Assembly (NCBI RefSeq): GCF_932526225.1
Contig: NC_064042.1
Coordinates: 15,614,251-15,678,250 of the forward strand
Direction of reading: 5' to 3'
Source of the DNA: Nematostella vectensis
Lineage: Eukaryota > Cnidaria > Anthozoa > Actiniaria > Edwardsiidae
DNA: 64,000 bases
Below the pieces are notes generated by a model. It was not told the origin of the DNA and ran no database searches. It saw nothing but the letters and a program-made list of their open reading frames with translations. The position numbers and the translations under genes are program-made. Positions 48,949 to 56,157 of the stretch are shown here, piece after piece. The first letter of the stretch is position 1. Each line of letters opens with the position of its first letter.

Positions 48949-50995
48949 AAATAAACTAACAAACAAACTAAAATAAATAAATAAATAAATAAATAAATAG
49001 CAATAATATTTAAGGGTGTATTATAATGAACATAATTCGATTCTGCATTTTAGAACACATCACACAAAGAAAACTCGACATTTTGCTGCTATCTCAGCCT
49101 TGGTACGTTTTTAGCATGTCCTGCGTGTGCTGCAAACCATAGGTATCAAATTTATGCCTGATATGTGAGGCAGGGCAGAGAAATGAGATTAGATTCAAAG
49201 TGATTTTTATATTTTCCTATATACACTCATCTCATCAAATAACACAGAGATCTATGAAAAGCTCATTGTTTACCTGCCATTTAAGGAATTTCCATAGCCT
49301 TTACCTGTTTACAGTCATTAGGCAACTACTGTAGTTTAATTATCTGCTTTATCAAGTTATCCGCTTTGTTTAGTTGTTTTAACATCAATCGCCAAACTTC
49401 GAAAGCCATGAAATGCAAAAATAATTTTTCATCTTTACCAATAATTCTTTGTTTTCGGCATCGTATTCGCTGTATAAATTGAAGATGGTGCTTTCAATAT
49501 TATTGTAAACAAGTTCATGTGCGAAAAATCATGGCCGCTTTTGTATCACTGAATGCCAAAGGGAGCCCAAATCTAATTACACACAGACTCTCAAAGTCCA
49601 AATTCAGCATGCATGTAGAATAAGCATTGTTTCTTGGGAGAGATGTATGTGATAAGATGGTAGTGGCTTGTTACACAGGAAGCCCAAATCGCTAGCAAAG
49701 CTAAATAAGTTTATAAATAAATAAGCTACATTGTGAATAACAAAGCATAGATTCAGATGTGGCCGAGTTGAAGGGATGGGGAGGTGCCTGGCAGCCGCCA
49801 TACAACTCATGTCAACCGAGAGAAAAACCCTGGAAGCAAAGGTGAGACCAACTACCTCAACTCCTGTCGAAACCGGGAATTAAACCGAGAACACAGTGGT
49901 GAGAGGCACAGGCACTACAGAGCGGCGCTCTGCCAACTGAGCCACCTAGACTCAATGTTGTGCTCGCTTTGTTGTTATTAAGAAGATGGTGAGACCTAAC
50001 CAAAGCAGACAGTAAATATGGTTATGAAATTTTTAAAAAGTACAAAGGAGTGTGCGTTGATGCTGACACCGAGGAGTACATCTGTTTTGTTGCGGAAATG
50101 GCAGCACCTGTGTAGCTATACTGATAGAGGAGAGAATCTGAGGTCAACCATGAGATTAAACAACTTTGGAACTGCATCCACCTCAATAAAGGCTGATTGA
50201 TAGTCAGGTGGAACAGAATCGTAGAGCATGTCATGGGAGGCAGCTTGAAGGGGCTATCTACCCCTCCTGACTGTTGTATTTGTTGTAGGTTTTTGACTAC
50301 TACAGCAAGATGAGGTTGAAATTGTGAGATATGTGGTGTCCAGTAAGATCACAGAAATGTTAGGCAAGGAAGGTTCTCTGTACCCATGGTAATTCCATGG
50401 TATTATGTATGTCACAGCGGGGGATTATTTAAAAGAAATAACCAGTAATATCTAACTTTGTTCCAAGTGGTTTAAACCCAAAACAGTTATTAAACATTAC
50501 ATGTGAGACGCAACATGATTTACCAGAGCAAATTTACTGTGTGCATTTACATTTGTACATTTGAAAACCAAAATCCCGCATCTTGCAGTGTTTTGAAATA
50601 CCGCATCACCGCATGCTTTTTGCCCTTTTACCGCAATATCGTACAATTAAGGCCAATACCTCAAACCAAACACCCCCCCCCCCCCCCCCAAGTGTTTAGA
50701 AGGTCATACTGTATGTAGCTTATTCCTAGACTCTCGAATGAGATGGCTTCCCGAAATTTATTTGCTGCTGACTGATGGTTCCCGCCTCCCTAACCCGCCA
50801 TTCGATTCGACATGATGACGACCATCGTGGTGTGTAGGAATATACATGAGTAACTCATAAACAGAGAAACAATGGAAAATTTGTTAACTTCCGCAAAAGA
50901 TTATAGCTTTTTCCTAAGACGAAGCACTCTGTTATCTTACCTCGTCTGGACATCGATAGGGCAAAAATAGTGAGATGTATTATCGTAGGCCTCAT
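15060..50995 (-). CDS. Receptor gene B: V-like Ig, four I-set Ig, two Fn3, transmembrane segment, ITIM/ITAM-like tail
   Basis: Twelve exons give one uninterrupted frame of 2,598 nt (865 aa): 50941-50995, 48311-48658, 36705-36974, 35737-35994, 34071-34319, 33201-33473, 32817-33089, 32146-32472, 31821-31964, 31072-31090, 30589-30772 and 15060-15257. Every ectodomain join is phase 1. The protein should be a type I surface receptor with a cleaved signal peptide and a tail carrying at least seven Tyr motifs, including IVYAEL and VTYGNI. The plan resembles NCAM-like adhesion proteins outside and inhibitory/activating immune receptors inside. A role in self/non-self recognition or immune adhesion is inference. 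The gene spans 36 kb, mainly because introns hold minisatellites and a retrotransposon. The signal exon link is the least certain join. Confidence 0.75.
15470..28835. repeat. 13.4-kb minisatellite of a 29-bp unit carrying CACGTG, in the last gene B intron
   Basis: About 460 tandem copies of ATTGATAACATTTGGAGAG CCACGTGCAG. Common variants are CACGTT for CACGTG, GAAGAG for GGAGAG, and ATTAAT for ATTGAT. Many copies hold the palindromic E-box CACGTG. Higher-order structure is clear: blocks recur at 725 bp (25 units), about 1,159 bp (40 units minus 1 bp) and 5,391 bp, for example 19.2-22.4 kb repeated at 24.6-27.8 kb almost without change. A 29-bp unit cycles through all frames, so the minus strand is full of false 29-residue-period ORFs. 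Copy number depends on assembly. Confidence 0.97.
28836..29576. other. Intron spacer between two minisatellites
   Basis: Unique sequence in the gene B last intron. No exon, RNA gene or clear mobile element was recognised. A plus-strand open frame at 29,066-29,350 shows no domain and no splice support. Confidence 0.5.
29577..30497. repeat. 55-bp minisatellite
   Basis: About 16-17 copies of a 55-bp unit (GCATCTATACCCTCGGCCCC AGGCTGAACTCTAGCC ATTATAAACGAGCCCTCAT), very uniform apart from CTCGG/CTAGG/CTTGG and CCCTC/CCCAC variants and one shortened unit near 30,115. It lies in the same intron as the 29-bp array, about 90 bp from the first tail exon. Confidence 0.95.
30589..30772 (-). CDS. Gene B first tail exon
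   Basis: Acceptor CTCGTAG, donor AAG|GTTAGT; enters phase 2, leaves phase 0. It codes an acidic then strongly basic segment with NPYDIT, PTYAVV and PVYAEV; both of the last two are followed by Asp-Lys and a Lys-rich run. Same phase plan as gene A 9217-9349. Confidence 0.75.
31072..31090 (-). CDS. Gene B juxtamembrane microexon (19 nt)
   Basis: Acceptor TTTCAG, donor CGA|GTAAGT. It enters phase 1 and leaves phase 2, exactly what is needed to join the transmembrane exon to the tail exon. Supported by the parallel 25-nt microexon in gene A. Confidence 0.6.
31151..31388. repeat. Three tandem 80-bp repeats
   Basis: Copies start at 31,151, 31,231 and 31,311, each beginning ATCAATTA(A/G)A and containing TTTTACGTGGGCCACGTTAT, where ACGTGGGCCACGT is palindromic. 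They lie 60 bp upstream (in the gene sense) of the microexon in gene B. Confidence 0.9.
31821..31964 (-). CDS. Gene B transmembrane exon
   Basis: Acceptor TTCTCAG, donor CCAG|GTAACT, phase 1 to 1. A short Gly-rich linker precedes a span of about 22 residues beginning MAAIGGAVGGVILVVLVAGI and followed by an RRKR stop-transfer. The small-residue GGAVGG pattern could favour helix packing in the membrane. Confidence 0.85.
32146..32472 (-). CDS. Gene B second Fn3 exon
   Basis: Acceptor TTCATAG, donor AATA|GTACGT, phase 1 to 1, 327 nt. Fn3 landmarks: an early LEWSKPDENGG Trp segment, then a YSFLVTAYNQYGES strand pair typical of the F-G region, then a short linker to the membrane exon. Confidence 0.85.
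32817..33089 (-). CDS. Gene B first Fn3 exon
   Basis: Acceptor TTGCAG, donor CAAG|GTAACT, phase 1 to 1, 273 nt. It begins APGPP and has the Fn3 patterns VNWAPPSSDGGSPVIDYKV and YTVKVTARNVVGYG. Confidence 0.9.
33201..33473 (-). CDS. Gene B fourth I-set Ig exon
   Basis: Acceptor AATTCAG, donor TTGT|GTAAGT, phase 1 to 1. Canonical Cys in LSLQCNARG, Trp in ITWYKSGG, and DYGQYKCRASN. Confidence 0.9.
33474..34070. other. Gene B intron
   Basis: AT-rich, unique sequence between two Ig exons. Nothing else recognised. Confidence 0.6.
34071..34319 (-). CDS. Gene B third I-set Ig exon
   Basis: Acceptor TTTTTCAG, donor AACT|GTAAGT, phase 1 to 1. Canonical core: LKLTCKSDGYPAPTYKWS and EAGTYMCTATNEMGS. 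Confidence 0.9.
34729..35736. repeat. 23-bp minisatellite made of copies of the adjacent 5' splice site
   Basis: About 44 copies of ACTTACATTTGACATCATAGAGC. On the gene strand each unit reads TCAAATGTAAGTGCTCTATGATG. That contains the last bases of the neighbouring exon (TCAAAT) and the donor GTAAGT with the start of the intron. The array abuts the exon 35737-35994, whose own donor is the first GTAAGT. Nearly all units keep GTAAGT intact. It probably arose by slippage duplication across the exon-intron border. Confidence 0.95.
35737..35994 (-). CDS. Gene B second I-set Ig exon
   Basis: Acceptor TTTTCCAG; donor AAAT|GTAAGT, the first of a long series of identical donors. Phase 1 to 1, 258 nt. 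Canonical core: ITLTCAVAGNPTPSVSWS and DTGQYVCTAVN. If the intron were retained or a distal donor used, the frame meets a stop within a few repeat units. Confidence 0.9.
36705..36974 (-). CDS. Gene B first I-set Ig exon
   Basis: Acceptor CTTTACAG, donor CAAT|GTGAGT, phase 1 to 1, 270 nt. Canonical core: VTVTCSARGRPAPNVTWVN and QAGVYQCQAIND. Confidence 0.9.
36975..38505. other. Gene B intron, unique part
   Basis: AT-rich sequence with no further Ig-like exon that I could find on either strand. It belongs to the 11-kb intron between the V-like exon and the first I-set exon. Confidence 0.5.
40739..41046 (+). repeat. BEL left LTR
   Basis: Runs from (C)GTAACGGCATCCG to CGCCGCTACA. Contains a TATA box (CTTTATAAACGC, about 40,839-40,850) and an AATAAAA polyadenylation signal near 40,962. 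The first base is C here and T in the right copy, which keeps the TG...CA ends. The LTR also holds a CACGTGA E-box-like site. Confidence 0.9.
41516..44005 (+). CDS. BEL/Pao gag and start of aspartic protease
   Basis: 829 residues from the ATG at 41516. The first half is rich in Lys, Glu and Ser with a probable coiled coil. The middle resembles a BEL gag core (about residues 400-590). A CCHC zinc knuckle CFKCTGKHFRKDC lies near residue 672, preceded by another Cys/His cluster. The C-terminus holds the protease active-site region VLDDQSTDVFI. The frame ends inside the protease, where homologous elements continue into pol. The next ORF picks up in the +1 frame with an overlap, so a 1-base indel or a programmed +1 shift separates them. 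Confidence 0.88.
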   Translation: MAERPNAPAPISENIPENIESFPENIIPHQSVEPETTTLRSRTMTEKGLEYAKELKAKTAKAASDHFRQVISDFLAHLSSSNNKEQILKELSHCNAPAESATTKLNDFYYLIKETPDSQEVADSQLDIHQSINEAKKIAHEKITTLEYQADKMSVISSASHSSRKSSKSSKSARDTLIDVRAKRAALEEKIKFNNSILEQEQKLANLKLQQELNATKAEEAVYKEAVSLEEFELPIEKENLISRFLSEAQTTKPVITDPIQSCLSPFNFPNTESSLVYTKPQRPLTANTFVTFQTTQVPENRPFISQSQTNPPSTLTAWHNAQEFTPKSSTVYQEIQNAQPMSHNQNVQSSDPSHHYNGIPNQSVTQSYQQPLQTDSVKQIAEALAKVTQLQRLPQAKPDIFTGEGPHTKFFIWETAFDALIDTAPVSAQQKLYLLYQHLGGKAKLVVEQLQYMVGADPDTAYREARNKLRNRFGRPDIIATEFETKLTNWPKIAPNDGKGLREFSDFLYQVQVASAHMSALKIYEFPSKIQSLVEKLPGWFATKWSIKVQALQQERGYSAFPSFSDLVTEVCFHAERMNIPQLTPTKHSSTPTPIQTHRKPQERIHNVLLTKTETQKKKALVKHTEKKVCPYHNNAASHNLTECKRFKELPYEERLEFLKSNGLCFKCTGKHFRKDCEETPPRCEACNKNHLTLLHEDRSTPAKPAPPSPPEASATCTQVCGGEGTGRSCARIVLVNLTHESQPHKKQLTYAVLDDQSTDVFITDSLSRLLGITAPELDLKVNTIVGFNTIRTKKITGLRIQDIKNEHAHVTVCIHTRVHPRRTKRYR
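44043..46727 (+). CDS. BEL/Pao pol: protease end, reverse transcriptase, RNase H, truncated integrase
   Basis: 894 residues. Begins with the GLLIGRN segment that follows the protease in BEL elements. Reverse transcriptase spans roughly residues 215-400, with VVFDCSS, FTCDIEQMF and the catalytic FYVDD. The RNase H-like region covers about 540-680 (SDACHNGIG, IPRLELTAAV, YYTDSEIVLGYL). Near residue 840 comes the LRVGGRL segment that starts the integrase, but sequence resemblance ends soon after and a stop follows. The zinc-finger end, DDE core and C-terminal domain of the integrase are missing. The open frame upstream of the ATG continues back to about 43,970. Confidence 0.9.
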   Translation: MADQIAYRPDIEIGLLIGRNVPAAFQPTEVIAGSPEEPWAEKYKFGWTVIGRVCKDGDGDVTARVNCVTVEREVLLEHNASSDTTVQPPFVRTTPSKDMTSPQQIRQMMELDYTELHHDRSKQRQGKTESREDIQFNNIMEIGLHKNENGNWEAPLPFRANEVHLPDNKKHCLHRLLSLKRKLLGNDKLRNDYIAFMKKVIDRGHASRVPVDQLRTSPGKVWFLPHFNVQHPRKKDLRVVFDCSSVYENESLNKNLLQGPDQLNSLIGVLMRFRKEEVAFTCDIEQMFHSFYVNPEHRDFLRFLWFEDSDLTKPIVEFRMDVHLFGAASSPAVANYCLHQTAETGREKHGDDAAEFVRRNFYVDDGLKSLPTTEQVVRTIKATQEMCADANLRLHKFASNSKEVLEALHPEDRAKDLKDLDLNHDSLPVQRSLVTYWCIESDTLGFRIELRDKPLTRRGILSTVSSVYDPLGAVSPVILTGKQILQELCSTHTDWDEPLPEDIRPRWEKWRTELPLLENLKFPRCLKPPNFGTLTSTQVCNFSDACHNGIGQVSYLRMVNEKGEVHVSFLMAKSRVAPLKQITIPRLELTAAVISVNVSSMVELELDLQPTPQRLYYTDSEIVLGYLNNDARRFHVYVGNRVQHRDQSEPEQWYHVPGKENPADEASRGMTAAQLIENKRWFSGPQFLYENPTPSNQKPSSQLDPDDAELRKEVSVLSTSTTMHTQYLDTKHFSHSSSLLRLKHAIVRIQRMIERLRPNKTRNWRPTNGASTVKELWEAEKCLFKTAQATTFENEIDTLQRMKGNNSKFEDRKSARDRNNIIKATSNIYKLDPFIDDEGLLRVGGRLRNAEEEYQLKHPLILPKDHHVTTAMDGQHKCFERPIHKLIMLLARED
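46728..47026 (+). other. BEL 3' untranslated stretch and polypurine tract
   Basis: About 300 bp of AT-rich sequence without ORF in place of the missing integrase region. It ends in AGGGAAGCAG directly before the right LTR, a good polypurine tract for plus-strand priming. Confidence 0.65.
47027..47334 (+). repeat. BEL right LTR
   Basis: Runs from TGTAACGGCATCCG to CGCCGCTACA. Matches the left LTR over 307 bp with no difference that I could find by eye. Preceded by a polypurine tract. Confidence 0.92.
48311..48658 (-). CDS. Gene B V-like Ig exon (membrane-distal domain)
   Basis: Acceptor TTCTCAG, donor CTTG|GTAAGT, phase 1 to 1, 348 nt. Reads as a V-type Ig domain: EDARFSWWS B-C region, a VNCPGN turn, GKLFFYGS, then NITFEIKNVKLDNEGPYKV in the E-F region. 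Both canonical disulfide Cys are absent (Phe in the B strand, no Cys after the F-strand Tyr). Two other Cys (in LCQW and VNCPGN) may pair instead. Gene C's domain has a similar VDCPARY turn. Distance to the next exon is 11 kb, because of the BEL element and repeats. Confidence 0.75.
48836..49000. repeat. AAAT/AAAC microsatellite
   Basis: A run of (AAAT)n with AAAC variants at the edges, about 160 bp. Lies in the gene B intron between the V-like exon and the signal exon. Confidence 0.95.
49555..49957 (-). mobile_element. tRNA-derived SINE
   Basis: On the minus strand the head starts near 49,957 with TGGCTCAGTTGGCAGAGCGCC, a good A box. It is followed about 40 bp later by CGGTTTAATTCCCGG, a B box. 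The body continues with TTTTCTCTCGGTTGACATGA and a Cys/Pro-coding-like stretch before AT-rich sequence. No tRNA cloverleaf is complete, so this is a SINE rather than a tRNA gene. The 3' boundary is approximate. Confidence 0.65.
50941..50995 (-). CDS. Gene B signal-peptide exon (start of the gene)
   Basis: ATG at 50995 followed by a hydrophobic core TIIHLTIFALSM; donor ACGAG|GTAAGA leaves phase 1, as needed for the V-like exon. The predicted signal peptide is short and modest. It lies 80 bp from the duplicated 5' flank shared with the gene C side, which supports this as the real 5' end. Confidence 0.55.
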
Positions 50996-51072
50996 TTTTG
51001 TCAACAACAAGCATACGAAATCATAACACTCGGGATCCAAACCTAAACCTCCCGTGTCCTCCTTCCTCCCTC

Positions 51073-51345
51073 GGTTGTGAACGGGAAACAATTTGCCACG
51101 GGCGGAGAGGGAAGTGCGCCCACGATATATTTTTCGGGACAGCGGATGATTAATTAATTACTGCGACCACAGGCCTTCCGGTTTAATGCAACAACTCAAT
51201 AAAAGTCATGCGAGAAGTGTAGAGAACTCAGCTGAATGTAAAGGAAATTAAACAATGAATGAGTACTATATTGCAATGTATGTTTTTAAGGCCCTTTTAT
51301 CTAATAAATAAATCATGCTATTATTTCGTAAATCGAACTGATAAG
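51073..51345 (-). promoter_or_regulatory. Gene B 5' flank, one arm of an inverted duplication
   Basis: In the gene B sense this runs from GTTCGATTTACGAAATAATA through AAAACATACATTGCAAT and TTTATTGAGTTGTTGCATTA to GGGCGCACTTCCCTCTCCGC and ends about 80 bp before the ATG. The same blocks in the same order occur on the plus strand at 54,893-55,527, upstream of gene C. Conservation of blocks beside both genes suggests a shared promoter or 5' untranslated region. No TATA box is obvious. Confidence 0.6.
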
Positions 51346-52222
51346 TCGTCGGAAGCTCGGACAGAACGGTCGGAAATTTTATTCAAAGACCTAAAGATCA
51401 ACAACAAGATCAAACAGGAGGAAAACAACAAGTTTCTGTTCGTTTCAGAAGTACGGCACCGACCTCGTGTTAATGGTCCCTACCTATAAAACAACAAAGT
51501 ACTCCCTGCCACTGTTCTTTATTTGCGTTCACACAAACATTGGCCATAGAGTGGTAGCTCTATGAAATACCCTCACGCCAAGTTTGTACATGTTTATTTT
51601 ATTTTCATTACACTCTCTCCTGCTCGTTTGTTTGTCTATTGTTACTTTATAGCAGAGCCAGCGCGGCCGTAGGCCACGCGCGGAGCCCCATAGTTATAGA
51701 AAAATGGTACTATGTATAACTATGGGACTGAGATTTTTTGGTCATCGCGCGGGAGCCCTGTGGTTCTGCCTCGCCTGCCTGCCCGCCTGCCTGCCCGCGC
51801 AATCTATGTAACCACGCTTCGCTGACACTCGCCTCTTCCAACGCAAACTTCCAAACATCTAAGGAGTGGAAAATCGTTTGATAAACCCTATTACATTCAT
51901 TCACAGTTCATTGCTTAAATCAATGAATCTACAATTTTCTCTGAGTCTGCTGTCGAATTTCGCCTACAACAAACTGGTTATCACACGGCGGAAGATCGAT
52001 TACACTACCCATTCACAACATAGCGGTGGAAGAAAGTCTACGAAAGAAAGCAGTGGTTTTCAAAAGTCCATGAAATACTATTTAGTCTATTTATTACTAA
52101 AACACCGTTATATCTTTGTTCTCTTTTGTTCTGGCTTGACTATTACACTTTAACGATTACATTTTGTTGCACAGAATTTTGAAAACAACTCTTAGAAGTT
52201 TTAGTTATTTTTAAACCACCCC
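51346..52222. other. Intergenic, includes a short GC-rich inverted repeat
   Basis: 51,650-51,850 holds CCCATAGTTATAGAAAAATG followed by its near-inverse (CTATGTATAACTATGGG) and a CCTGCCTGCCCG-rich tract, probably a small transposable repeat. No gene recognised in the rest. Confidence 0.5.
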
Positions 52223-52227
52223 TGTAA

Positions 52228-54146
52228 GGACCAGAGTGAAGTTAGTTCCTTATTCGCAGTTCCTTTTTCGTCTGTTTCCTTATTCGCTCAGTTCCTTATT
52301 CAAATCCGGGGGGGTACTTACATGATACCTTTTAATTCGAGTTGAAACAGTATTTAGGCATAACAGTTTATTCAGAACAAGTCCAAGAGCATTTTCCGTC
52401 GGGTAAATTTGGATGCTTTAACGTGCTCGCTGCTAAGCGGAGCTGTGAACATGAGACTCTATCTGCTACAAAAGGTCAAATTACGCTATGCGTGCAATCG
52501 CTTTCACAAATGAATCTAGCAAAAGAGAGGAAATCTACCTCTCATCTGATAAATGTATTTATATCTTGGGCTTTCTTTCCAAACGCATTAATATATTTAG
52601 AGGAAAAATATTCACGCTTTACGTGCTTTACGTGACTACGTACGCGTGTAGAAGGAATTTGACCTTGCTAACAAAACCACAATTTGACAGATAGTGCTTG
52701 TTGTCAATGCTACTAGATATGGCTCTGACAAAACAAATAGATTAGTGCAGTTACACGAATAGGCAACTGCTCCTTATTCAAGTTAGTTTTCGCGAATAAG
52801 GAAATGGAATCTCCCAACGTCCGATTTCGTTTTACGACTTTATCCGAATAAGGAATAGACTATGAAGAGGGTTGTCAGTGTTTGCTCATCATTTCTCAAT
52901 AAAGGACATGAAATTTCATAACGCCCGATTTCGCTATAACGACTAGATATTTAAAAAGAAATCAGGCGTTATGAAATACCATTTCCTTTTTCGAGAAATG
53001 TTTAGAAAATACTAAAGAACCCTCTCTTTAGTCTATTGCTTATTCGGATAAGTAGTTAAAAAGAAATCAGGCGTTATGAAATACCATTTCCTTTTTCGAG
53101 AAATGTTTAGAAAACACAAACGACCCTCTTTTTAGTCTATTCCTTATTCGGATAAGTAGTTAAAACGAAATCAGGCGTTATGAAATACCATTTCCTTATT
53201 CGAGAAATGTTTAGAAAGTACTAAAGAACCCTCTCTTTAGTCTATTCCTTATTCGGATAAGTCGTAAAACGAAATCGGAAGTTGGGAGATTCCATTTATT
53301 TATTCGAGAAATGTTTAGAAAACATAAAAAACCCTCTTTTTAGTCTATTCCTTATTCGGATAAGTAGTTAAAACGAGATAGGGAGTTATGAAATACCATT
53401 TCCTTTTTCGAGAGCTCTTTCGAAAGGAGTCGTTAAAGCGAAATCGGGCGTTATGATATTTCCTTTCCTTTATTGAGAAATGATGAGCAAACACTGACAA
53501 CCCTCTTCATAGTCTATTCCTTATTCGGATAAAGTCGTAAAACGAAATCGGACGTTGGGAGATTCCATTTCCTTATTCGCGAAAACTAACTTGAATAAGG
53601 AGCAGTTGCCTATTCGTGTAACTGCACTAATCTATTTGTTTTGTCAGAGCCATATCTAGTAGCATTGACAACAAGCACTATCTGTCAAATTGTGGTTTTG
53701 TTAGCAAGGTCAAATTCCTTCTACACGCGTACGTAGTCACGTAAAGCACGTAAAGCGTGAATATTTTTCCTCTAAATATATTAATGCGTTTGGAAAGAAA
53801 GCCCAAGATATAAATACATTTATCAGATGAGAGGTAGATTTCCTCTCTTTTGCTAGATTCATTTGTGAAAGCGATTGCACGCATAGCGTAATTTGACCTT
53901 TTGTAGCAGATAGAGTCTCATGTTCACAGCTCCGCTTAGCAGCGAGCACGTTAAAGCATCCAAATTTACCCGACGGAAAATGCTCTTGGACTTGTTCTGA
54001 ATAAACTGTTATGCCTAAATACTGTTTCAACTCGAATTAAAAGGTATCATGTAAGTACCCCCCCCCGGATTTGAATAAGGAACTGAGCGAATAAGGAAAC
54101 AGACGAAAAAGGAACTGCGAATAAGGAACTAACTTCACTCTGGTCC
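52228..54146. mobile_element. Foldback DNA transposon with ~680-bp inverted arms and TGTAA target duplication
   Basis: Arms 52,228-~52,905 and ~53,469-54,146 are near-perfect inverted copies beginning GGACCAGAGTGAAGTTAGTT. Direct TGTAA at 52,223-52,227 and 54,147-54,151 marks a 5-bp target site duplication. The 560-bp centre holds about four imperfect repeats of roughly 118 bp (GAAATCAGGCGTTATGAAAT ... CCTTATTCGGATAAG). The motif CCTTATTCG recurs throughout, as expected of transposase subterminal sites. No transposase is encoded; the small ORF seen in each arm is just mirrored. High arm identity suggests recent activity. The superfamily is not recognised. Confidence 0.85.
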
Positions 54147-54151
54147 TGTAA

Positions 54152-54892
54152 GGCAGCCACATTTCCAACAGATTACCGGAGTGTTTGTTGTCTTTAGTGG
54201 CTATAAAATTAATTGATTATCTTAAAATAAATCTATGATAGATGTTAAAGGGGACAATAACAAGTCTATAGTACTTTCATTGCTTTTCTTGTGAACCACA
54301 ATAATGTGGCCAGCCCCTATCAAAAAGCTACTCGGCACAGTCCAAGAGGTGATTTCAGAGGCATCACTATACTTCCCTTGTATCTGAACTGTATTATCCC
54401 TGTTATTGTTCCTCGCCATTGAATTAGATTAGTCCTGACACCATTGTGTGTAGGCTGTACCTTATATTATTATTATTGTAAAAACTATGAAAATGTGCTG
54501 GCTCCACCTTCATTTAATGCCTAAATCTATATTATTTGCGCTTTATCATGCATAACCATTTCCAGTCTGTTATGTTACTGTAGAAAGTTGTATCGCGACC
54601 CGTGTTTTCAAAACATGATTTGTTTTGGTTTTCTGTTCCGTCAGTAAAACCATTCTGAGCCAATCAGAGTCTCGCTTTGTGCACTTCCCTGGCTATCATC
54701 TGGACAAAAACCAGACAGTGTCGCGACAGAAAGCCAGGCAACTGCACTAGGCGAGAGATGGCAAGAATCTGATTGGTTTATAATAATTTGACTGGCGGAA
54801 CAGAAAATCCCAAAAGACAAAATGAAAATACGACGTCGGGATGCAACGGATTCGACAGTAAGCTCATATATCATAAGGCTAGAGGCTTCCGA
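54152..54892. other. Intergenic
   Basis: No gene or clear element recognised. A region near 54,650-54,830 pairs partly with itself (AGCCAATCAGAGTCTCG and CAAGAATCTGATTGGTT), so a short inverted-repeat element is possible. Confidence 0.4.
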
Positions 54893-55527
54893 CCTTATCA
54901 ATTCGATTTACGAAATAATAGAATGATTAATTTATTAGATAAATAGTCCTAAAAACATACATTGCAATCATACATTGTTTGATTTCCTTTACATTCAGCT
55001 ATAGTTCCAGGGACACAGCCAGGGGGGGTGGCCATGGGGGCCCGGGCCCCCCCTTTTAGCAGCCAAAAATCCAGTAAATGTATGAGACCAAGAGAGCATA
55101 AAATATCTTATGCTCTCTTGATGAGACAATATCTAAAATACAGCGAAAAATGCCTTGAAAGTCCCTTTTGGGCCCCCTTCTGTTAAAAATCCTGGCTACG
55201 CCGCTGAGTTGTTTTAATTCTCGCAATACTTTTATTGAGTTGTTGCATTAAACGCTGGAGGCCTGTGGTATAAGGTTGTGAAGGCTGTATAATGGTGTAT
55301 AAGATGTACAAGGCTGTATAGGCTTATAAGGTTGTGTAGGCCGTATAAGGGTGTATAGCTGTACAAGGCAATATAATAGTAAATAATAACAATATATAAT
55401 AGTACAATATAATAGACCATATATGAAGTACCTACCCTAATTGATTAACCATCCGCTGTCCCGAAAAGTATATCGTGGGCGCACTTCCCTCTCCGCCCGT
55501 GGCAAATTGTTTCCCGTTGTGAACGCC
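54893..55527 (+). promoter_or_regulatory. Second arm of the inverted duplication, upstream of gene C
   Basis: Blocks matching the gene B 5' flank occur in the same order relative to gene C: CGATTTACGAAATAATAG, AAAACATACATTGCAAT, CCTTTACATTCAGCT, TTTATTGAGTTGTTGCATTA and GGGCGCACTTCCCTCTCCGC. Two insertions interrupt them: 55,012-55,205, a G-rich/C-rich sequence ending CCTGGCTACGCCGCTG that looks like a small transposon, and 55,267-55,440, degenerate repeats of TATAAGGTTGTGTAGGCTGT. Confidence 0.6.
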
Positions 55528-56081
55528 ATCAAAACTCAGCCCCGGTAAGCTGCACAGCGGTTTTTTGTACAACCACAGGCAAACCAAAACACATTTTTCC
55601 CACTACAAACCCTTGACTTACCTCCGAACAAGGGACCCTGCGCGCAGATGCTGACCCACAGGTAGCCCAAGTAATGGTTTGGAATCGGCCGTTCTTCTTA
55701 GAGGTTAAACGAGTGGATTCAAGTAGGGGTTTTTTGTTAAATGTTGCCAATAAAATTGCCTTAAAACTTAGAACATGTCGTGTTGTGGTCAAATGTTTGT
55801 CTAATAACGTTTTGGGGGTGGTTTTCTTCGCGAAATATACAGCTTCACTAACCCTACTTTTACTTATTTATTATATATATAATTGTTTTATATATGTTAT
55901 ATATAAACAAATACTAAACATTTACGCTTTGTAAAAAAATCTTAATGCGAAAAAATCGAATCATTTTGTCACATGATTGAAATTTTCCCATCATTCGCTT
56001 CGCCCCTGTTTGTTACCGCTCCCCACTTCCCGATGAAAGTCGTGTATTAGAAACTTCTGTTTTTGGAAATTTAATGTGCCT

Positions 56082-56157
56082 ATGATGGCAAATACGTATG
56101 ACAGATTTGGTCTTGGGCTGCTATTACTTCTCTGCCTTTATATCTACCCTGATCTAG
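56082..56157 (+). CDS. Gene C signal-peptide exon
   Basis: ATG at 56082 (a second ATG follows at once). Hydrophobic core LGLLLLLCLYIY; donor CTAG|GTAGGT leaves phase 1. Only 91 bp separate it from the next exon. Confidence 0.75.

Noticed and set aside
49880-49957. A tRNA gene on the minus strand
   Set aside because: A and B boxes are present but no full cloverleaf, and SINE body sequence follows; treated as a tRNA-derived SINE.
52342-54030. Mirrored small ORFs (68 and 97 codons) in the foldback element
   Set aside because: They are identical because the arms are inverted copies; no transposase motif is visible.
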